Positions 63,901-64,000 of a stretch of DNA of 64,000 nucleotides are shown one piece after another. Made by a program: the position numbers and the translations under genes. Under the pieces are notes generated by a model. The model saw only the letters and a program-made list of their open reading frames with translations, made no database searches and was not told the origin of the DNA. The stretch's first letter is position 1, and the number at the start of each line of letters is the position of its first letter. Source of the stretch: Duganella phyllosphaerae (GTDB taxonomy: Bacteria; Pseudomonadota; Gammaproteobacteria; Burkholderiales; Burkholderiaceae_D); the NCBI RefSeq assembly GCF_001758785.1, contig NZ_LROM01000066.1, positions 62,001-126,000 of the forward strand, written 5' to 3'.

Positions 63901-64000
63901 AAGCTCATACACTGGCAACGGCAGCGGCGCCAGCACTGGCAGCGGTCGCGCAATCGCCAGTACCAGCATCAGCGCCAGTACGCACGTCCGCAGCGCAGGC
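60969..64000 (+). CDS. Large DUF4011-type superfamily 1 helicase (3' end outside the window)
   Basis: The frame stays open for more than 1000 residues from ATG 60969 to the window end. The N-terminal 200 residues are beta-rich, followed by a transglutaminase-like segment with Cys and His (IATCLDLALLFCSVLEQAGL, then FTKGHAVAGLWL). Then comes DUF4011 (about 395-600; LARWQRKLLDLSLRNNLLNF) and the helicase core with Walker A in VLIGPPGTGKSQTIANLIAQ, then RVLFVSEKIAALDVVYRRL. Known relatives continue with more helicase motifs, a Vsr/DUF559-like nuclease and DUF3320, and have been suggested to act in defence against foreign DNA. Those parts would lie beyond 64000. Confidence 0.85.
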   Translation, partial: MGNQVEQAETPAAPAARVELDYAIHVSHASKLNLADFQNAVPLLRELALVNHSAHEVTGLQLRLVSFPPFLKPKTWLIDASGPKSRYGIVDCDVQLDGALLGKLTEAETSTMTFTLVSGAGSEQEQVLATLERQVELLARNQWGGLSHLPDLVAAFVQPNEPAIDRLLKQAAEVLREAGKPAALDGYEGGARRAWELTSALWTAVARLGIDYALPPASFEQRGQKVRSAAQLIDGRIATCLDLALLFCSVLEQAGLNPVIVFTKGHAVAGLWLRQEEFSTVVVDDVTAIRKRLRLQELVLFETTLATARPAPSFTHATEVAVGQLAEAVQDQFELLVDIRRARMQRIKPLASLDSHNGDAATPATAAAFDDAVPDLPDQPLQDAAALDPKDRLARWQRKLLDLSLRNNLLNFRNGKKTLRLDAPEPAALEDALAAGAPIRLVPRPELMEGSDPRNQALHEQRSREDVRREHALDALARREVFVSVDAQELEVRLVDLYRSARTTLQEGGANTLFLALGFLNWTRDDKAGQVYKAPLILVPVSLQRKSARSGFTLSLHEDEPRFNPTLVEMLRQDFQLNLGVTDGVLPRDGAGLDVAQIWRTVSHAVRDIKGWEVTDEVVLAPFSFAKYLMWVDLVQRTDQLRASPVVRHLIDTPREPYWSTSAFPSPQRLDADYAPDQTFCPLPADSSQLSAVMAGAKGKDFVLIGPPGTGKSQTIANLIAQCLAEGKRVLFVSEKIAALDVVYRRLREVGLGEFCLELHSSKARKLDVINQLHRAWDAQGDADPEVWRAQSLKLKRLRDELNQYVERLHQRHRNGLSIFQAIGHVVDGDADGAPRVELTWSDADVHDRLQLDALRELTERLAVNAAAVGQQHLQGGPLMAIGQTEWTPSWQQALAGAVRATMAAADDLQQALLAVQNATGLAGLPTGRQARVAIADLVRVLPDAFGHQWSFVFLPEGRAALGRLRHALAAVAHVPGQAHTLATAAAPALAAVAQSPVPASAPVRTSAAQ

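Noticed and set aside
62355..63953. A 532-residue minus-strand frame inside the helicase gene
   Set aside because: The plus frame encodes clear DUF4011 and Walker A motifs; the minus frame is a shadow with no domain.
1..64000. CRISPR arrays, tRNA, rRNA or insertion sequences
   Set aside because: No regular spaced repeats, no cloverleaf-like segments in the intergenic gaps and no transposase or integrase frame were seen.

Overview
The window is GC-rich DNA with dense genes and high GC at third codon positions. It has many TonB-dependent receptors, PAS/GGDEF proteins, chemoreceptors, a PEP-CTERM protein and numerous glycoside hydrolases. This gene style fits a betaproteobacterium of the Oxalobacteraceae (Massilia / Duganella / Janthinobacterium type). 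That assignment is an inference from gene content; the window has no rRNA or tRNA gene to confirm it.

Layout. 1-5.2 kb: end of a hybrid histidine kinase, then two divergent siderophore receptors with two Fur boxes between them. 5.2-6.0 kb: a degraded HigB-like toxin followed by an intact antitoxin. 6.0-8.1 kb: a NIPSNAP protein, a GH10 xylanase and a DUF2177 membrane protein. 8.1-11.6 kb: a translationally coupled three-gene unit, namely a photoactive-yellow-protein-like PAS protein, a PAS-GGEEF diguanylate cyclase and a PAS-GGDEF-EAL protein. 11.7-20.9 kb: two chemoreceptors flanking a TauD-like oxygenase + AEC transporter pair, a MocR regulator, and a catalase-like/cytochrome b561 pair. 21-28.3 kb: a carbohydrate locus with a large TonB receptor behind three LacI-type operators, then GH6, a sugar MFS transporter, a second GH6 and a PEP-CTERM protein. 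28.4-31.8 kb: a GH2 enzyme. 32-36 kb: isoaspartyl peptidase, a truncated cyanophycinase, a flavin-dependent halogenase preceded by a 121-bp inverted-repeat element, and a DUF819 membrane protein. 36-43.5 kb: an NTF2-like protein, an Old Yellow Enzyme with a divergent LysR regulator, a GMC oxidoreductase, EamA and CitMHS transporters, and DUF1289. 43.5-45.9 kb: a lower-GC patch with an unknown protein and a Xre/RES toxin-antitoxin module whose toxin is broken. 46-50 kb: alpha/beta hydrolase, pyruvate oxidase-like enzyme and a second Old Yellow Enzyme. 50-58.8 kb: a galactan/galactose locus (GH43, sugar porter, aldose 1-epimerase, LysR, SDR, GH35). 58.9-64 kb: a 2-TM protein, another diguanylate cyclase, and the 5' part of a very large DUF4011-type helicase cut by the window end.

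The genes point to a free-living polysaccharide degrader: xylan, beta-glucan and galactan enzymes with matching receptors and transporters, iron scavenging, and elaborate light/redox and c-di-GMP sensing. The most interesting signals are the PYP-like protein, which keeps the chromophore cysteine and sits in an operon with c-di-GMP enzymes; two toxin-antitoxin loci that both kept the antitoxin and lost the toxin; the halogenase lodged between a broken cyanophycinase and an inverted-repeat element; and the incomplete DUF4011 helicase.
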